Assembly: GCA_012840135.1 (NCBI GenBank)
Contig: DUMA01000022.1
Location: 310,001 to 374,000 of the forward strand
DNA: 64,000 nucleotides
DNA from: Thermoanaerobacterales bacterium
GTDB lineage: Bacteria; Bacillota; Thermosediminibacteria; Thermosediminibacterales; Tepidanaerobacteraceae
Direction: 5' to 3'
In this document: in pieces, positions 27,197 through 36,155 of the stretch
Layout of the letters: each line of letters begins with the position of its first letter
How positions within the stretch are numbered: the first letter of the stretch is position 1
Made by a program: the position numbers and the translations under genes
The notes under the pieces: model-generated
What the model was told of the DNA's origin: nothing
The model's input: only the letters and a program-made list of their open reading frames with translations
Database searches by the model: none

Positions 27197-28378
27197 TTAC
27201 ACAGTTTTTTCAACAGCTTTTATTTGCTTTACTCCGGACACCGGAATCATCAGGCTGCCAGTCAGGGAAACCGCAAGAAATACTATGGTGCTCATCAGAG
27301 CTACAAACAGATTTCCACCGAGAGCATCGGAAAGAACTCCCGTAAACAGTCCCCCGAGTCCTCCTATCCCAAAGGTAAAACCTTGCAAAAAGCCCGTAGC
27401 AATACTCGGATTTTGCGGGCACAGCCTCTGGGAAAGGAGCACTGATCCCGGAAATGCCGACTGAATCAAAGCTCCGCTAACTAGCAGGCAGGCAACGGAG
27501 ACCGGACCCTGGATACAAAAAAATGCTGCCAAAAATATTATTGAAAAAAATGCTGAATATATAAGGGTCTTTTTTACCCCGATTCTGTCAGAAACAAAGC
27601 CTCCGGCTATGCCGCCAATGCTTTGAAATAATAAAAAAAGCGAAAGTATAGCCGAACTTGCCTCTTCTGTAAGTCCTCTCGAAACATAGAAAACGGTGGT
27701 ATATATGGTAAAACTGTTTAATACCCACGTCCTGAACCCCACCACAATTACCAGGATAATAAGATTCTTTATATGGCTGCGGGAAAGGCCCAAGTTTCTG
27801 CCGGGGCTTTCTTTTAAACTGTCGGAGCCTGCCAGTTTATCTTTATAGCTCAATAATATTATACCCGCCATTATACCTGGCAGTCCGAGAAAAACAATAC
27901 TTTCAAACCCGAAGGCACTCTTGAAAAGTGTAGCTGAAACGGGAGCCAGTGTCATACCTACGGTACCGGCCGTAATATACAGAGCCATGATAAAACCCTG
28001 GTTCTTTGGTGACAGGGTAGTTACCGAAACCGAACCTATGGGATGATAAAGGGAAGAGCCGATACCTGCAAGCGTCACCACCGCCGCCAGGAATAAAAAG
28101 CTTTTTGCCACTCCCACCAGAGACATAAAAAAAGCAGAAATCATTACCGAAACCGCCAGAATAACAGGCCCTTTGAACCTGTCCCCTAAGTAACCAAAGA
28201 ATGGCTGCATCCAGGAAGAAGTGACTGAAAGCATGGTAAACAGCAGTCCCGATAAAGTCATGGACAAACTCAGATTTTTTGTTATGGCGGGCATCAGTCC
28301 GGGCAGCATATTCATGTAAAAGTCAATAAAAAAATGGCCCAGAGATATCAATACAAGCGGCAATATTATACTGTTCAT
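27197..28378 (-). CDS. MFS transporter, fosmidomycin-resistance (Fsr) type
   Basis: 393 residues, about twelve membrane helices. The N-terminus (LGHFFIDFYMNMLPGLMPAI) and GYLGDRFKGP loop match the Fsr branch of drug-efflux major facilitator proteins, and the second half carries GGFVSDRIGVKK. Substrate unknown. ATG at 28378 lies close behind GTGGAGG. The same-strand radical SAM gene lies about 100 bases upstream. Confidence 0.85.
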   Translation of the reverse strand: MNSIILPLVLISLGHFFIDFYMNMLPGLMPAITKNLSLSMTLSGLLFTMLSVTSSWMQPFFGYLGDRFKGPVILAVSVMISAFFMSLVGVAKSFLFLAAVVTLAGIGSSLYHPIGSVSVTTLSPKNQGFIMALYITAGTVGMTLAPVSATLFKSAFGFESIVFLGLPGIMAGIILLSYKDKLAGSDSLKESPGRNLGLSRSHIKNLIILVIVVGFRTWVLNSFTIYTTVFYVSRGLTEEASSAILSLFLLFQSIGGIAGGFVSDRIGVKKTLIYSAFFSIIFLAAFFCIQGPVSVACLLVSGALIQSAFPGSVLLSQRLCPQNPSIATGFLQGFTFGIGGLGGLFTGVLSDALGGNLFVALMSTIVFLAVSLTGSLMIPVSGVKQIKAVEKTV

Positions 28379-28481
28379 ATTTCCTCCACGTTTATTTCCG
28401 GTCACATAAAGTATAACATCGTGCCCCTCAAATTACAACTGGTTATGACTGATTTTCGACGGCGATAACATTACTGTGTCT

Positions 28482-29876
28482 TCAGCAAAGAGTGCTAACC
28501 TGTTTTGCGTCTTGGTCGTTGCCGACCATTCCAAGATAAATTGCAATCTCAATTCTCTTTTTCTGCAATTTACATGTCATGTCATAAGGTTTGTTCATAT
28601 CGCCGTTTATCTGGAAATTTACGGCATTGCACCCTCCGCTGCAATAGAATCTTGCCCAGCAGCCGGAACATTCAGATTTTGAAAACACGTGGGTTTCTTG
28701 AAAGCGCTCAATTATTTTTTCACTTAATTTTTTGTCAAACACATTGCCCATGTGAAACTCTGCAAGACCCACAAACTGATGGCACGGATATATATCTCCG
28801 TTCGGAGTTACCGCCAGGTATTCCCTGCCGGCGCCGCAGGCTGCAAGTCTCTTATATATGCAGGGGCCATGATATATGTTTACATTGAAGTGGTAGAATC
28901 TGAACGGATTTTTGCCGGAATTCTTCCTTTTTAAATATTCTCGGGCAATCATTTCATACTGGCGGTACACTATCTCCTCATCACCGCAGGCCAGCAGAAA
29001 GTCTCCTTCCCTGCCCACCACCGGCTCCAGAGAAATCTCTCCAAAGCCCATATCGGCCAGGTGAAATACATCTTCGGCAAAATCCAGGTTCTTGCTGGTA
29101 AAGGTGCCCCTTACATAATAATCCTTCCAGTCCTTTTTTCTCAGGGCCACCATCTTTCTTATATTTTCTACAATCTTATCGTAAGAACCGGATCCATCGA
29201 CCCTGACCCTCATATAGTCATTGACCTCTTTTCGGCCATCGAGGCTGAGGACTATATTGTCCATGTTTTTATGAAGAAAATTCATCGTTTCATCATTTAA
29301 AAGAACGGCGTTTGTAGTAACGGTAAAATGAAATTTTTTGCCGGCCTTTTCTTCAATGTTTCGGGCATATGAAACTACTTCTCTTATCGTATCCAGGGCC
29401 ATAAGCGGTTCCCCGCCAAAAAAATCTATTTCCAGGTTCTCGATATTCCCCGAATGTCCCACCAGAAAATCCACGGCATTTCGTCCCACCTCTTTTGACA
29501 TCAACTCCCTTTTGCCGTGATAATCTCCCCTTGCCGCAAAGCAATATCTGCACCGCAGATTGCAGTCGTGGGCAACATTCAGGCAAAGGGCTTTCACATA
29601 CTTTCGGCCCTGAACTTGCTTTATAGCCGAAGAAAAATCCGCTTCGGAATATAACATCTGACCGCCTTTAAGTTCGTCAATCTCCGATAAAGCATCCAGG
29701 ATTTCCGATGTTTCATATCTACCATTAAGTTTACTTACTATATCTTCTGCACTATATTTACCATAATAGTCCAGCACATCATAGACCAGGTCGTCTATCT
29801 CGAATACCGACCCGCTGTTGACATCAAGAACAATATTTTTATCAAATACTCGAAACTTATGGATCTGTCCTGTCAA
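28482..29876 (-). CDS. Radical SAM/SPASM thioether maturase, SCIFF type (ScfB-like)
   Basis: 464 residues. N-terminal RiPP-recognition-like domain (HKFRVFDKNIVLDVNSG, about 5-85), radical SAM cluster CNLRCRYC (Cys 105, 109, 112), then a SPASM domain with many Cys (CGAGREYLAV, CHQF, CSGCWARFYCSGGCNAV) for two extra [4Fe-4S] clusters. The set matches the maturases that link Cys to another residue in the Six-Cysteines-in-Forty-Five peptide. The precursor gene usually lies just upstream; none is visible here. TTG start behind GGAGGAGAGG. Confidence 0.88.
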   Translation of the reverse strand: MTGQIHKFRVFDKNIVLDVNSGSVFEIDDLVYDVLDYYGKYSAEDIVSKLNGRYETSEILDALSEIDELKGGQMLYSEADFSSAIKQVQGRKYVKALCLNVAHDCNLRCRYCFAARGDYHGKRELMSKEVGRNAVDFLVGHSGNIENLEIDFFGGEPLMALDTIREVVSYARNIEEKAGKKFHFTVTTNAVLLNDETMNFLHKNMDNIVLSLDGRKEVNDYMRVRVDGSGSYDKIVENIRKMVALRKKDWKDYYVRGTFTSKNLDFAEDVFHLADMGFGEISLEPVVGREGDFLLACGDEEIVYRQYEMIAREYLKRKNSGKNPFRFYHFNVNIYHGPCIYKRLAACGAGREYLAVTPNGDIYPCHQFVGLAEFHMGNVFDKKLSEKIIERFQETHVFSKSECSGCWARFYCSGGCNAVNFQINGDMNKPYDMTCKLQKKRIEIAIYLGMVGNDQDAKQVSTLC

Positions 29877-30054
29877 AGATACCTCTCCTCCAGTTTTTAC
29901 TTTAATCTCAGCCCGTCATGACAAACCATATTTTATCATAGAATCGATTTATGATAAATATCTTTAATGTTTAAAAGTGATTCCCAGCGGCAGTATTGCA
30001 GATGGCGTAAAATTTTATTAGGTCACAGCAAAACGGCGGAGGTACGTAGAAAAA

Positions 30055-30109
30055 AGACCTCACCATCCTCCACAGGATGAGTATAAAACTCAATAGGAAG
30101 GCGAGGTCT
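30055..30109. other. Three-way-junction fold (55 bases)
   Basis: An outer 7-bp stem (AGACCTC 30055-30061 with GAGGTCT 30103-30109) encloses two hairpins: CATCCT/AGGATG (30064-30079) and GAGT/ACTC (30079-30091). It is followed by AT-rich DNA and a short ORF. It could be an RNA leader or the end of a lost mobile element; no family is recognised. Confidence 0.4.
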
Positions 30110-30165
30110 ATATTAATATAATTCAACACATATATGAAAAATTCCTTCTAACGGGAGAGAAAATC

Positions 30166-30381
30166 ATGAAAACCCTGGATGGTGAAAATACTTTTCCTGT
30201 ATTTGTAGAACAACTAGAGGAAATGTACTGGTCCCTATTATTTAGACTTAAACGACCAACACGCCACGATTCACAGTACTTCTCAAAAATGCTTCATAAA
30301 ATGCTGAGGGTGCCATATAATTCAAGGATTCGTGTGGCCTTTCGCAAAGATAAAATTTTATATAATCATCCAGCCCTTTAA
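30166..30381 (+). CDS. Small hypothetical protein
   Basis: 71 residues, ATG seven bases behind GGGAGA. Basic, with no motif I recognise (MYWSLLFRLKRPTRH, RIRVAFRKDK). It sits between the three-way-junction fold and copy 1 of the small repeat gene family, on the same strand. It may be real or a remnant. Confidence 0.4.
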   Translation: MKTLDGENTFPVFVEQLEEMYWSLLFRLKRPTRHDSQYFSKMLHKMLRVPYNSRIRVAFRKDKILYNHPAL

Positions 30382-30524
30382 AAAATGACTTATAACTTGG
30401 AAAATCATTTATACTACCGGCACGTTGCCGGAGGAGCTTGTTTCTGCTTATCTTTCAGTTCCCTTACTTACGGGTCTTAAATTGTTCAGTAATTCCGCTG
30501 TATGGCGTGGAGATGTTTCGAAAA

Positions 30525-30811
30525 TATAACTATAGGGACGGTGTGGTGAAGTTGTATATGAAACTAATAAACAAACCTATTAAACTCATAGCGGGCTTTA
30601 ACCCTGACGGTAAAGTAACACCCACCAGTTTTATTTACGGCAGTCGCCATTACAGAGTGACACGGGTACAAGATTCATGGTCTTATCATAGCTGGGAACA
30701 CGGAAATATACAACATTTTAAGTTACAGGTTATGAGCAATAGCGGTCAGGAGATGTTATGCGAAGCGGCTTTTTTGCAGGATAAAATACAGTGGGTGCTT
30801 GTAAAAATTTA
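30525..30811 (+). repeat. Copy 1 of a dispersed gene-sized repeat
   Basis: From 30525 to 30811 the DNA is nearly identical to 37694-37990, starting at a TATAAC/TATAAT box and running through the coding region. Copy 1 lacks the LexA palindrome present in copy 3 because of a short deletion after TATAGG. Confidence 0.85.
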
Positions 30812-30812
30812 A
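30559..30812 (+). CDS. Small beta-rich protein, family copy 1 (DUF6504-like)
   Basis: 84 residues from the internal ATG at 30559; weaker in-frame starts lie upstream. The chain (KPIKLIAGFNPDGKVTPTSF, GSRHYRVTRVQDSW, LQVMSNSGQEMLCEAAF, WVLVKI) reads as a compact all-beta domain with conserved Trp and Tyr. It resembles the small DUF6504-type domains found with translesion polymerases, but this is a tentative match. It is about 97% identical to the copy at 37.7 kb. The promoter looks degraded: the -10 is kept and the operator is lost. Confidence 0.65.
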
Positions 30813-30868
30813 TTGCGGGTGGTAAAGATTTTTTTGAAGGGAAGATATCACTTTACTGCCAATACTTC

Positions 30869-31306
30869 TCAATCAGTCTTTTTTCTATAATAATAGTCTT
30901 TAACTACCTTTACCCAGTTATAGGTATTTCTCTTAAATTCCATATTCATTTTTTTGCCATTATATAGCCATGCTCCAGAATTAGAAAATATAGCCCCCAA
31001 ATGGCTTGAAAGCTGCGCACGAGTTTCGTTCATCCCGAAGTTTTCGTAAATAAATCTCCCAATACCATTTTTCTCTTCTTTCCGCCGAAGCTTAGCAACG
31101 TTATTGGCAAGAGATTTCCACTCACCGTCACTTAAGTACTCATCAAGCTTATTAAGTTGTTCAACTGAAATCTCATCTTCTAAAGGCTTTTTCATATTCT
31201 TAAATTTTCGTTTTATGTAGATATTACCCTCATCGTCGATCCTCCAGTAAAATTCTTTAGCTTTTCCGCCCAAGGTACGTTCTAACACCCAACTTTCGTT
31301 TGACAT
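30869..31306 (-). CDS. Hypothetical protein next to the DUF6884/GIY-YIG gene
   Basis: 145 residues, charged, soluble, no recognised domain. Seen: ETRAQLSSHLGAIFSNSGAWL near residue 95 and a Lys/Tyr-rich C-terminus (VKVVKDYYYRKK). ATG at 31306 lies ten bases after AAGGG. It follows the nuclease-like gene on the same strand by 131 bases and may be its accessory partner. Confidence 0.6.
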   Translation of the reverse strand: MSNESWVLERTLGGKAKEFYWRIDDEGNIYIKRKFKNMKKPLEDEISVEQLNKLDEYLSDGEWKSLANNVAKLRRKEEKNGIGRFIYENFGMNETRAQLSSHLGAIFSNSGAWLYNGKKMNMEFKRNTYNWVKVVKDYYYRKKTD

Positions 31307-31437
31307 TACTAGCACACCCTTTTATATTTGAATGAAAGAAAATAGATTTTTGCTTTCAGCTTTTAAATCTTAACATGGAAAATATATTACCGTAGGAGTT
31401 TTACTTTCTTGGTTATCATTGGCTTTGAAAAAGTCTC

Positions 31438-32850
31438 TTAAATGTCATTACCTTTGGTGGCTGGTCTTAGGTAATACCTAATCTTTATTGTCGAACTCAT
31501 GCCACTAGGTGTTGTATGGATCAACTCATCTCCTGCTTGCATTTTCTCATACATAATTCTGCATACCTGTGGCATCCTGTTTTTCATACCCATCTGCTTA
31601 TGAATATCTCCTGAAACTAAATCAATATAATCTTCACCTCTTATCTTTGCTTCCTGCAACAATTTTTCAATGTACTGCCTTACATCGTCAGCCGTTTTCC
31701 GCTCCAAATCAGGAGATTCTCTAGCCTTTCTGGAACAATTCACCGCCCTTTGCAATCCTGCCTCTCTCCCCATATTTTTTATGTAGCTATCATTTCCAAA
31801 TCTGGCAAGCCACTTAACTCGCTCTAATTCCTCATCAGATAATGGCTGCCCCTTCAAGCCCTGTTTATTCCAAAGACCGCTGCTCGAGATTTCTGAGGCA
31901 GGATTATTTAAGCCTAGCCAGTTGTTGCTCGGTCCAAACGATGGATCCCTATTGAGGGTTGCAATAATACCTTCTTCTAATCTCAACCGCTCAGCTTCTT
32001 CATCAACCGGAAAACAGACAAACGTGATGTTGTCCCTTAAATATCGGCTAATTTTTGCCTCAAGTTCAGTTTCAAACCCTTCATTTATTAAGTGCCCATA
32101 GTTTCTTTTATTTTTTGATTTGTGCATATCAATTTCCAACACTTGTAAATATGGGTCCGAAGTCATTTTCAAAAAAGCACGGCCTATGTTTTTACGGAAA
32201 ATACTGCCATCAGCATCCTCTTCTAAAAAATGGTCTCTTAATCTTTTCAACAAACGGTCTTGTCCCGAGTGAGTACCTACGCGAACTATCCTGTCCATGC
32301 CATGGTAGCTTTCGCCTTTTTCAAACATGATGTATATGCCATTTTTATAAGGAATCCGATTTATCATCGTCCAATCCAAACGCTGTAGACCATTAAAAAG
32401 CATATGAAGAACTATCACTTTGTCTGATTCTCTTTCAAGCGCAATAAGTCTCTCCAATTCTGGAATCCTTTCTCCTTGCCTCTTGCCTTTGAGAGGAAGC
32501 CAAAAATGAACCAAATAGGCCATAAGATTTTCTTGATAAACTTCGCCGGCCAAAATAATAAACTCATCGCGTTCTAAGTCGGAAACTTTTCGTAATTCGT
32601 TTAACACCATGTCTCCCCATTCTCGCCGTTCCTGGACGTTTTTATTTTTTAAGGTTTCGTTATAAGGTTCAATAATCATATCCTCCGGTACTAAGCCATA
32701 CTTTGCAGAAAGAATAAATATCTTATCTGCGACAAGCTTTGCCAAAGCATATGCCAACCGAAACCGCGGGCTTTCCGAATACAAGTCTCTTGCCGGACAT
32801 TTATATGCTTTTTTATTGCTTGTGCATGAAATCAAAGCAATCCTTGCCAT
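31438..32850 (-). CDS. DUF6884 domain fused to a GIY-YIG-like nuclease domain
   Basis: 470 residues. Residues 1-130 are DUF6884-like (ALISCTSNKKAYKCPARDLY, ILSAKYGLVPEDMIIEPY), related to YaaA/deoxyribosyltransferase folds. Residues about 165-260 look like a GIY-YIG nuclease (NGIYIMFEKGE ... RIVRVGTHSGQDRLLKRLRDHF). The C-terminal 90 residues (YIDLVSGDIHKQMGMKNRMPQVC) resemble the small domain attached to restriction endonucleases. A DNA-cutting defence role is inferred. ATG at 32850 is six bases behind GAGG. Confidence 0.7.
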   Translation of the reverse strand: MARIALISCTSNKKAYKCPARDLYSESPRFRLAYALAKLVADKIFILSAKYGLVPEDMIIEPYNETLKNKNVQERREWGDMVLNELRKVSDLERDEFIILAGEVYQENLMAYLVHFWLPLKGKRQGERIPELERLIALERESDKVIVLHMLFNGLQRLDWTMINRIPYKNGIYIMFEKGESYHGMDRIVRVGTHSGQDRLLKRLRDHFLEEDADGSIFRKNIGRAFLKMTSDPYLQVLEIDMHKSKNKRNYGHLINEGFETELEAKISRYLRDNITFVCFPVDEEAERLRLEEGIIATLNRDPSFGPSNNWLGLNNPASEISSSGLWNKQGLKGQPLSDEELERVKWLARFGNDSYIKNMGREAGLQRAVNCSRKARESPDLERKTADDVRQYIEKLLQEAKIRGEDYIDLVSGDIHKQMGMKNRMPQVCRIMYEKMQAGDELIHTTPSGMSSTIKIRYYLRPATKGNDI

Positions 32851-33078
32851 AAACATCCTCACCTTTATTTTACTTATTTGTTTATATCTAAGTATTAGAG
32901 TCTGTCTTCAACTTAAATGATATAACAAATAGTTTGCACGTACTTCAAAAGGATTTACAATGACATCTTCTATATTCTCATTAATATCTATTGGCTAAAA
33001 TTTAGAAAGAACAAGATACTTATTGCCAACGTTACAATTTATTCCATTTTATGAAATTTGCCCTTGTAGCAAAATCCT

Positions 33079-33738
33079 CTATAAAAGGCAAATATATCTT
33101 GTTAAGGGCAGCCATTCTTCAAATAATAAACGCTTATTCACTTCTATTTCCTGTTGTGTAAAACCAAATATACCTCCGAATGAAGGCAATTCGTTGCCGT
33201 TGGCGTCAGTCTGATATGATCCCTCTGTAGTGGTTCATCAACGCCGTACGATTCAAATGTCATTCTGCCTGGGGTCATGCCGCTTGACAGGTCATTCTCA
33301 TACATATAGTAGACTGCCTGGCGTTCGGTCAGGTTAAAACCGTTCTTGACGCTATTACCCCGGCCACATCACCCCGAGTGATTGGCGCATCCTTAACCTT
33401 GTCATAGCCGTATCCTTTCAGGGGAAGATCCCACCGATCAAGTTCATCGTATATGGATTGCGCCCAGTGTTTCCCTTCTTGCCTCTGATCTATTTTTGTT
33501 TTTTCCGTGTTTGCTACACACCTTGCCAGTATGGCCGCAAATTCCGCTTTGGTGACGCTTTTTGTAGGTTTGAATGTGCCGTCAGGATATCCTTTCACTA
33601 TACCCTTTTCTGCAGCCCATTTGATGGCTTCCGTCGCCCAGTAATTTCTCACACGGTATATTCATTTCCGGCGCCGTAAACTGTTACCACGAAAGCAAAG
33701 GTCAATGTTAGAATCAATGTTATAGATTTTTTAATCAT
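33079..33738 (-). pseudogene. Broken SLH-domain surface protein
   Basis: A good AAGGAGGTTGATC site and ATG (33738) begin a signal peptide (MIKKSITLILTLTFAFVV). The frame then meets TGA right after NEYTV. The next frame encodes an SLH domain (AIKWAAEKGIVKGYPDGTF, SVTKAEFAAILAR) to 33329. Two more frame changes are needed to read on through GFNLTERQAVYYMYENDL and NELPSFGGIFGFTQQE. At least three frameshifts make it a pseudogene of a secreted wall-bound protein. Confidence 0.75.
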
Positions 33739-33943
33739 GAGATCAACCTCCTTATCTTCCCTATATTCCCTTATATTTAACATACCATATAAGGCAGTAA
33801 TGCAAAAAAATAGGCTATTAACCATAACTTTTTATATTTCTTAAAGTTTTATTTTTATAAAATTTGTATTTGCTTTAAGCTGTCTATGTATTTTTTTACC
33901 TTCTCAGGAATAAAACTAATAACTTTAGCCGGAATACTCCGAG

Positions 33944-34088
33944 TACAGGATACATGGCCTCATCACAGTTGGTAACGCTAAAATATACAACAGTTTAAGT
34001 TACAGGTTATGAGCAATAGCGGTCAGGAGATGCTATGCGAAATGGCTTTTCTGCAAGATAAAATGCGGTAGGTACTTATAATATAATA
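33944..34088 (+). pseudogene. Copy 2 of the small repeat gene, 3' half, decayed
   Basis: About 145 bases match the second half of the 30.5-kb and 37.7-kb copies (shared core AGTTACAGGTTATGAGCAAT), with substitutions and an in-frame TAG where the others encode Trp. No start or promoter remains. The rest of the 33739-34263 stretch is AT-rich with no gene seen. Confidence 0.8.
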
Positions 34089-34263
34089 ACTTAGTCCTGT
34101 AAAGCCGGATTTTATGAAACTACTCTCCATTCAAGCTTTGACATGAAATAATTTATAAATTTCTACTACTCTACTGACAATTAGTCTAGAGAGCGGTAGT
34201 ATGAAAAAACTTTTATCATTAGATAGCACCTGCTCTAGTTTCATTTAGGGTTGTTCAAAGTTT

Positions 34264-34875
34264 TCACCCTAATTTACGATAAAGCTCTAGTGATGGTTTG
34301 ATAATCTTGTCGTAAAGGGTTTGACTATCATTAATGTCATATAAATTGTTCTTAATTAATTTTCCTTGAAAGCTTATGTATACATCATTATAATCAATGT
34401 TTTCGGGGTCCTTAAAGACCTTATCATCATTGTATTCAATATGTCCCATGATGTTTTCAAACTTGTTAAACCCTTTGACTTGAGGTTTTTTATTAATATT
34501 ATATAAGACACCTGAATAAATGATCGGCTCGTCGATGTGTTTATCATTGAGCATAATTCTCAGGTATAGGACTCTTAAGTCATCGCCTAACTCAGTAATT
34601 GTTTGCCCGCGTTCACCAGGCTTTGTTTTTTCTTCTGGAACGAAAAACACGGCAAACTTTTTCAAAAGCCAAAGGGGTACATTATTGGCCTCTAACCCTG
34701 TAGAACTCCGGGTGCTGATCCCATAACCTGACGGTTTGCCGATAACAAATTTTTCTTCTTCTTCCCCAAGGGTGCCTTCAATTTCCTTGATCAAGTAAGA
34801 AACTTCAAGGTATAGCTTCTGAATGAAATCAAAAGCCAAAGCTGTCTGCCGGATAATCTCCTCTTTATTTGTCAT
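34264..34875 (-). CDS. Hypothetical partner of the PD-(D/E)XK nuclease
   Basis: 203 residues from ATG 34875. No recognised domain; seen are a helical N-terminus (ALAFDFIQKLYLEVSYLIKEIEG), then FVIGKPSGYGISTRSSTG and VFFVPEEKTKPG. It overlaps the end of the nuclease gene by 11 bases, so the two form an operon and probably act together. Confidence 0.65.
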   Translation of the reverse strand: MTNKEEIIRQTALAFDFIQKLYLEVSYLIKEIEGTLGEEEEKFVIGKPSGYGISTRSSTGLEANNVPLWLLKKFAVFFVPEEKTKPGERGQTITELGDDLRVLYLRIMLNDKHIDEPIIYSGVLYNINKKPQVKGFNKFENIMGHIEYNDDKVFKDPENIDYNDVYISFQGKLIKNNLYDINDSQTLYDKIIKPSLELYRKLG

Positions 34876-35755
34876 AATTCCCACTCCCTTTCCCTTCAAA
34901 AAAGATATTATTCTTAAAAGGATCTAACTTTCCTGATTGCAACAAAGAGCTAAAATTGATATGACGGCGGGAGAAAAAGATGTTCTTTGGACAATAGTAG
35001 AGTGTTCCTGGAAGGTATAAGCTTTTTAAAAAACCGATAAATGCTCCGCGGAATTTAGCAGTTGCCGCTTCAAAAAAGATGCGGTTAAGGCATTTTTGAA
35101 ACGGGTCGAAAATATTTAGGATATTAAAACCTTTGAACCCTCGCAAACCTTTCTTGTCCAGCAGTGTGTAAAGGTCAAGAGCAAACTCGCGTTCATTCCT
35201 GGGTAAATTTAAGCTGCTATTTAGGATATCCTCTAAAAAAGAGGAGACTTGTTGCCAGTTTGTCCATTTTATATAATTCTGAAAATCTGGTGGAACGGAT
35301 TCAAATTTATACTTTTTGTAAATATGGTCAGCGGTAATGGCAATAAGTTTAAAGTATTTATTATAAGCTTTAGCCTCTGACTCACCTTCTTTAATTTCCC
35401 TTATCAACTGAGCTTCATTCTTTGTTGTTTCCTTCCCAAAGTTGGAAAAGTATTTTGCTTCTACAAGCAGATAATAATTTCCAATTAGTATCACTAGGTC
35501 CGGTTCTGTGTTATCATCATATCGCGGCCAGAATCTAAATTCTGCATCTATGGCTTCCTGATTGGTTACTTTAAAACCTAATGTTTTAAGATATTCTTTT
35601 AGAAAAATCTTTCGGTTTGCATATTTAAAAAAAGAAAAGACATTGGAAGTTAAAATGTCTTCCATTCTGTCAAGGTCTTTAGTATCTTTTTTAGTATCTT
35701 CATTATTATTAGTACTTTTTAAAGGAAGCTTTCCGTGTAATTCAGCGGCATACAA
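34865..35755 (-). CDS. PD-(D/E)XK superfamily nuclease-like protein
   Basis: 296 residues from a TTG at 35755 that follows a perfect GGAGGTGAT site; a GTG 12 codons earlier has no good site. The catalytic pattern is visible: EPDLVILIGNYYLLVEAKYF gives Asp ... Glu-x-Lys. An N-terminal helical stretch DRMEDILTSNVFSFFKY is shared with nucleases of restriction type. A defence role is inferred from the fold and the accessory neighbourhood. Confidence 0.7.
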   Translation of the reverse strand: MYAAELHGKLPLKSTNNNEDTKKDTKDLDRMEDILTSNVFSFFKYANRKIFLKEYLKTLGFKVTNQEAIDAEFRFWPRYDDNTEPDLVILIGNYYLLVEAKYFSNFGKETTKNEAQLIREIKEGESEAKAYNKYFKLIAITADHIYKKYKFESVPPDFQNYIKWTNWQQVSSFLEDILNSSLNLPRNEREFALDLYTLLDKKGLRGFKGFNILNIFDPFQKCLNRIFFEAATAKFRGAFIGFLKSLYLPGTLYYCPKNIFFSRRHINFSSLLQSGKLDPFKNNIFFEGKGSGNYDK

Positions 35756-35884
35756 CCCTATCACCTCCGGTTTTTTAAGTTTTATGAGCACTCTTTCAAC
35801 TGCTTAGATAGATTCTTCTTTAATTCGGACACACATATGAGACCTTATGTGATACATATATTAATGATAATTCCAATGATATCG

Positions 35885-36130
35885 TTATTTTAACTTTTCT
35901 GATATTGTAATCCGTTGTGCGATTGAAGTTAATTTGTCTTTAATCAATATCTTATTTTTCCATCTATCGGGAATGGCATTAGACCCGTAGTAAACCCCAG
36001 CCATTCCACCAGTTATAGCCGCAATTGTATCTGTATCTCCTCCAAGATTGGCGGCTTCACATACAGCTTCCTCAAAGGAAGAAGTGTTAATAAAACACCA
36101 TAATACACATATCAGGGTATCTACTACATA
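35885..36130 (-). pseudogene. ADP-ribosylglycohydrolase, C-terminal fragment
   Basis: About 80 codons encode the end of a DraG-type hydrolase, including the metal-binding signature NLGGDTDTIAAITGGMAG, then a normal stop. The front of the gene is missing; the IS remnant begins about 25 bases upstream, so the gene was probably cut by that insertion. Confidence 0.8.
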
Positions 36131-36155
36131 TCACTTTTTTGTGGATTCCTACCGT

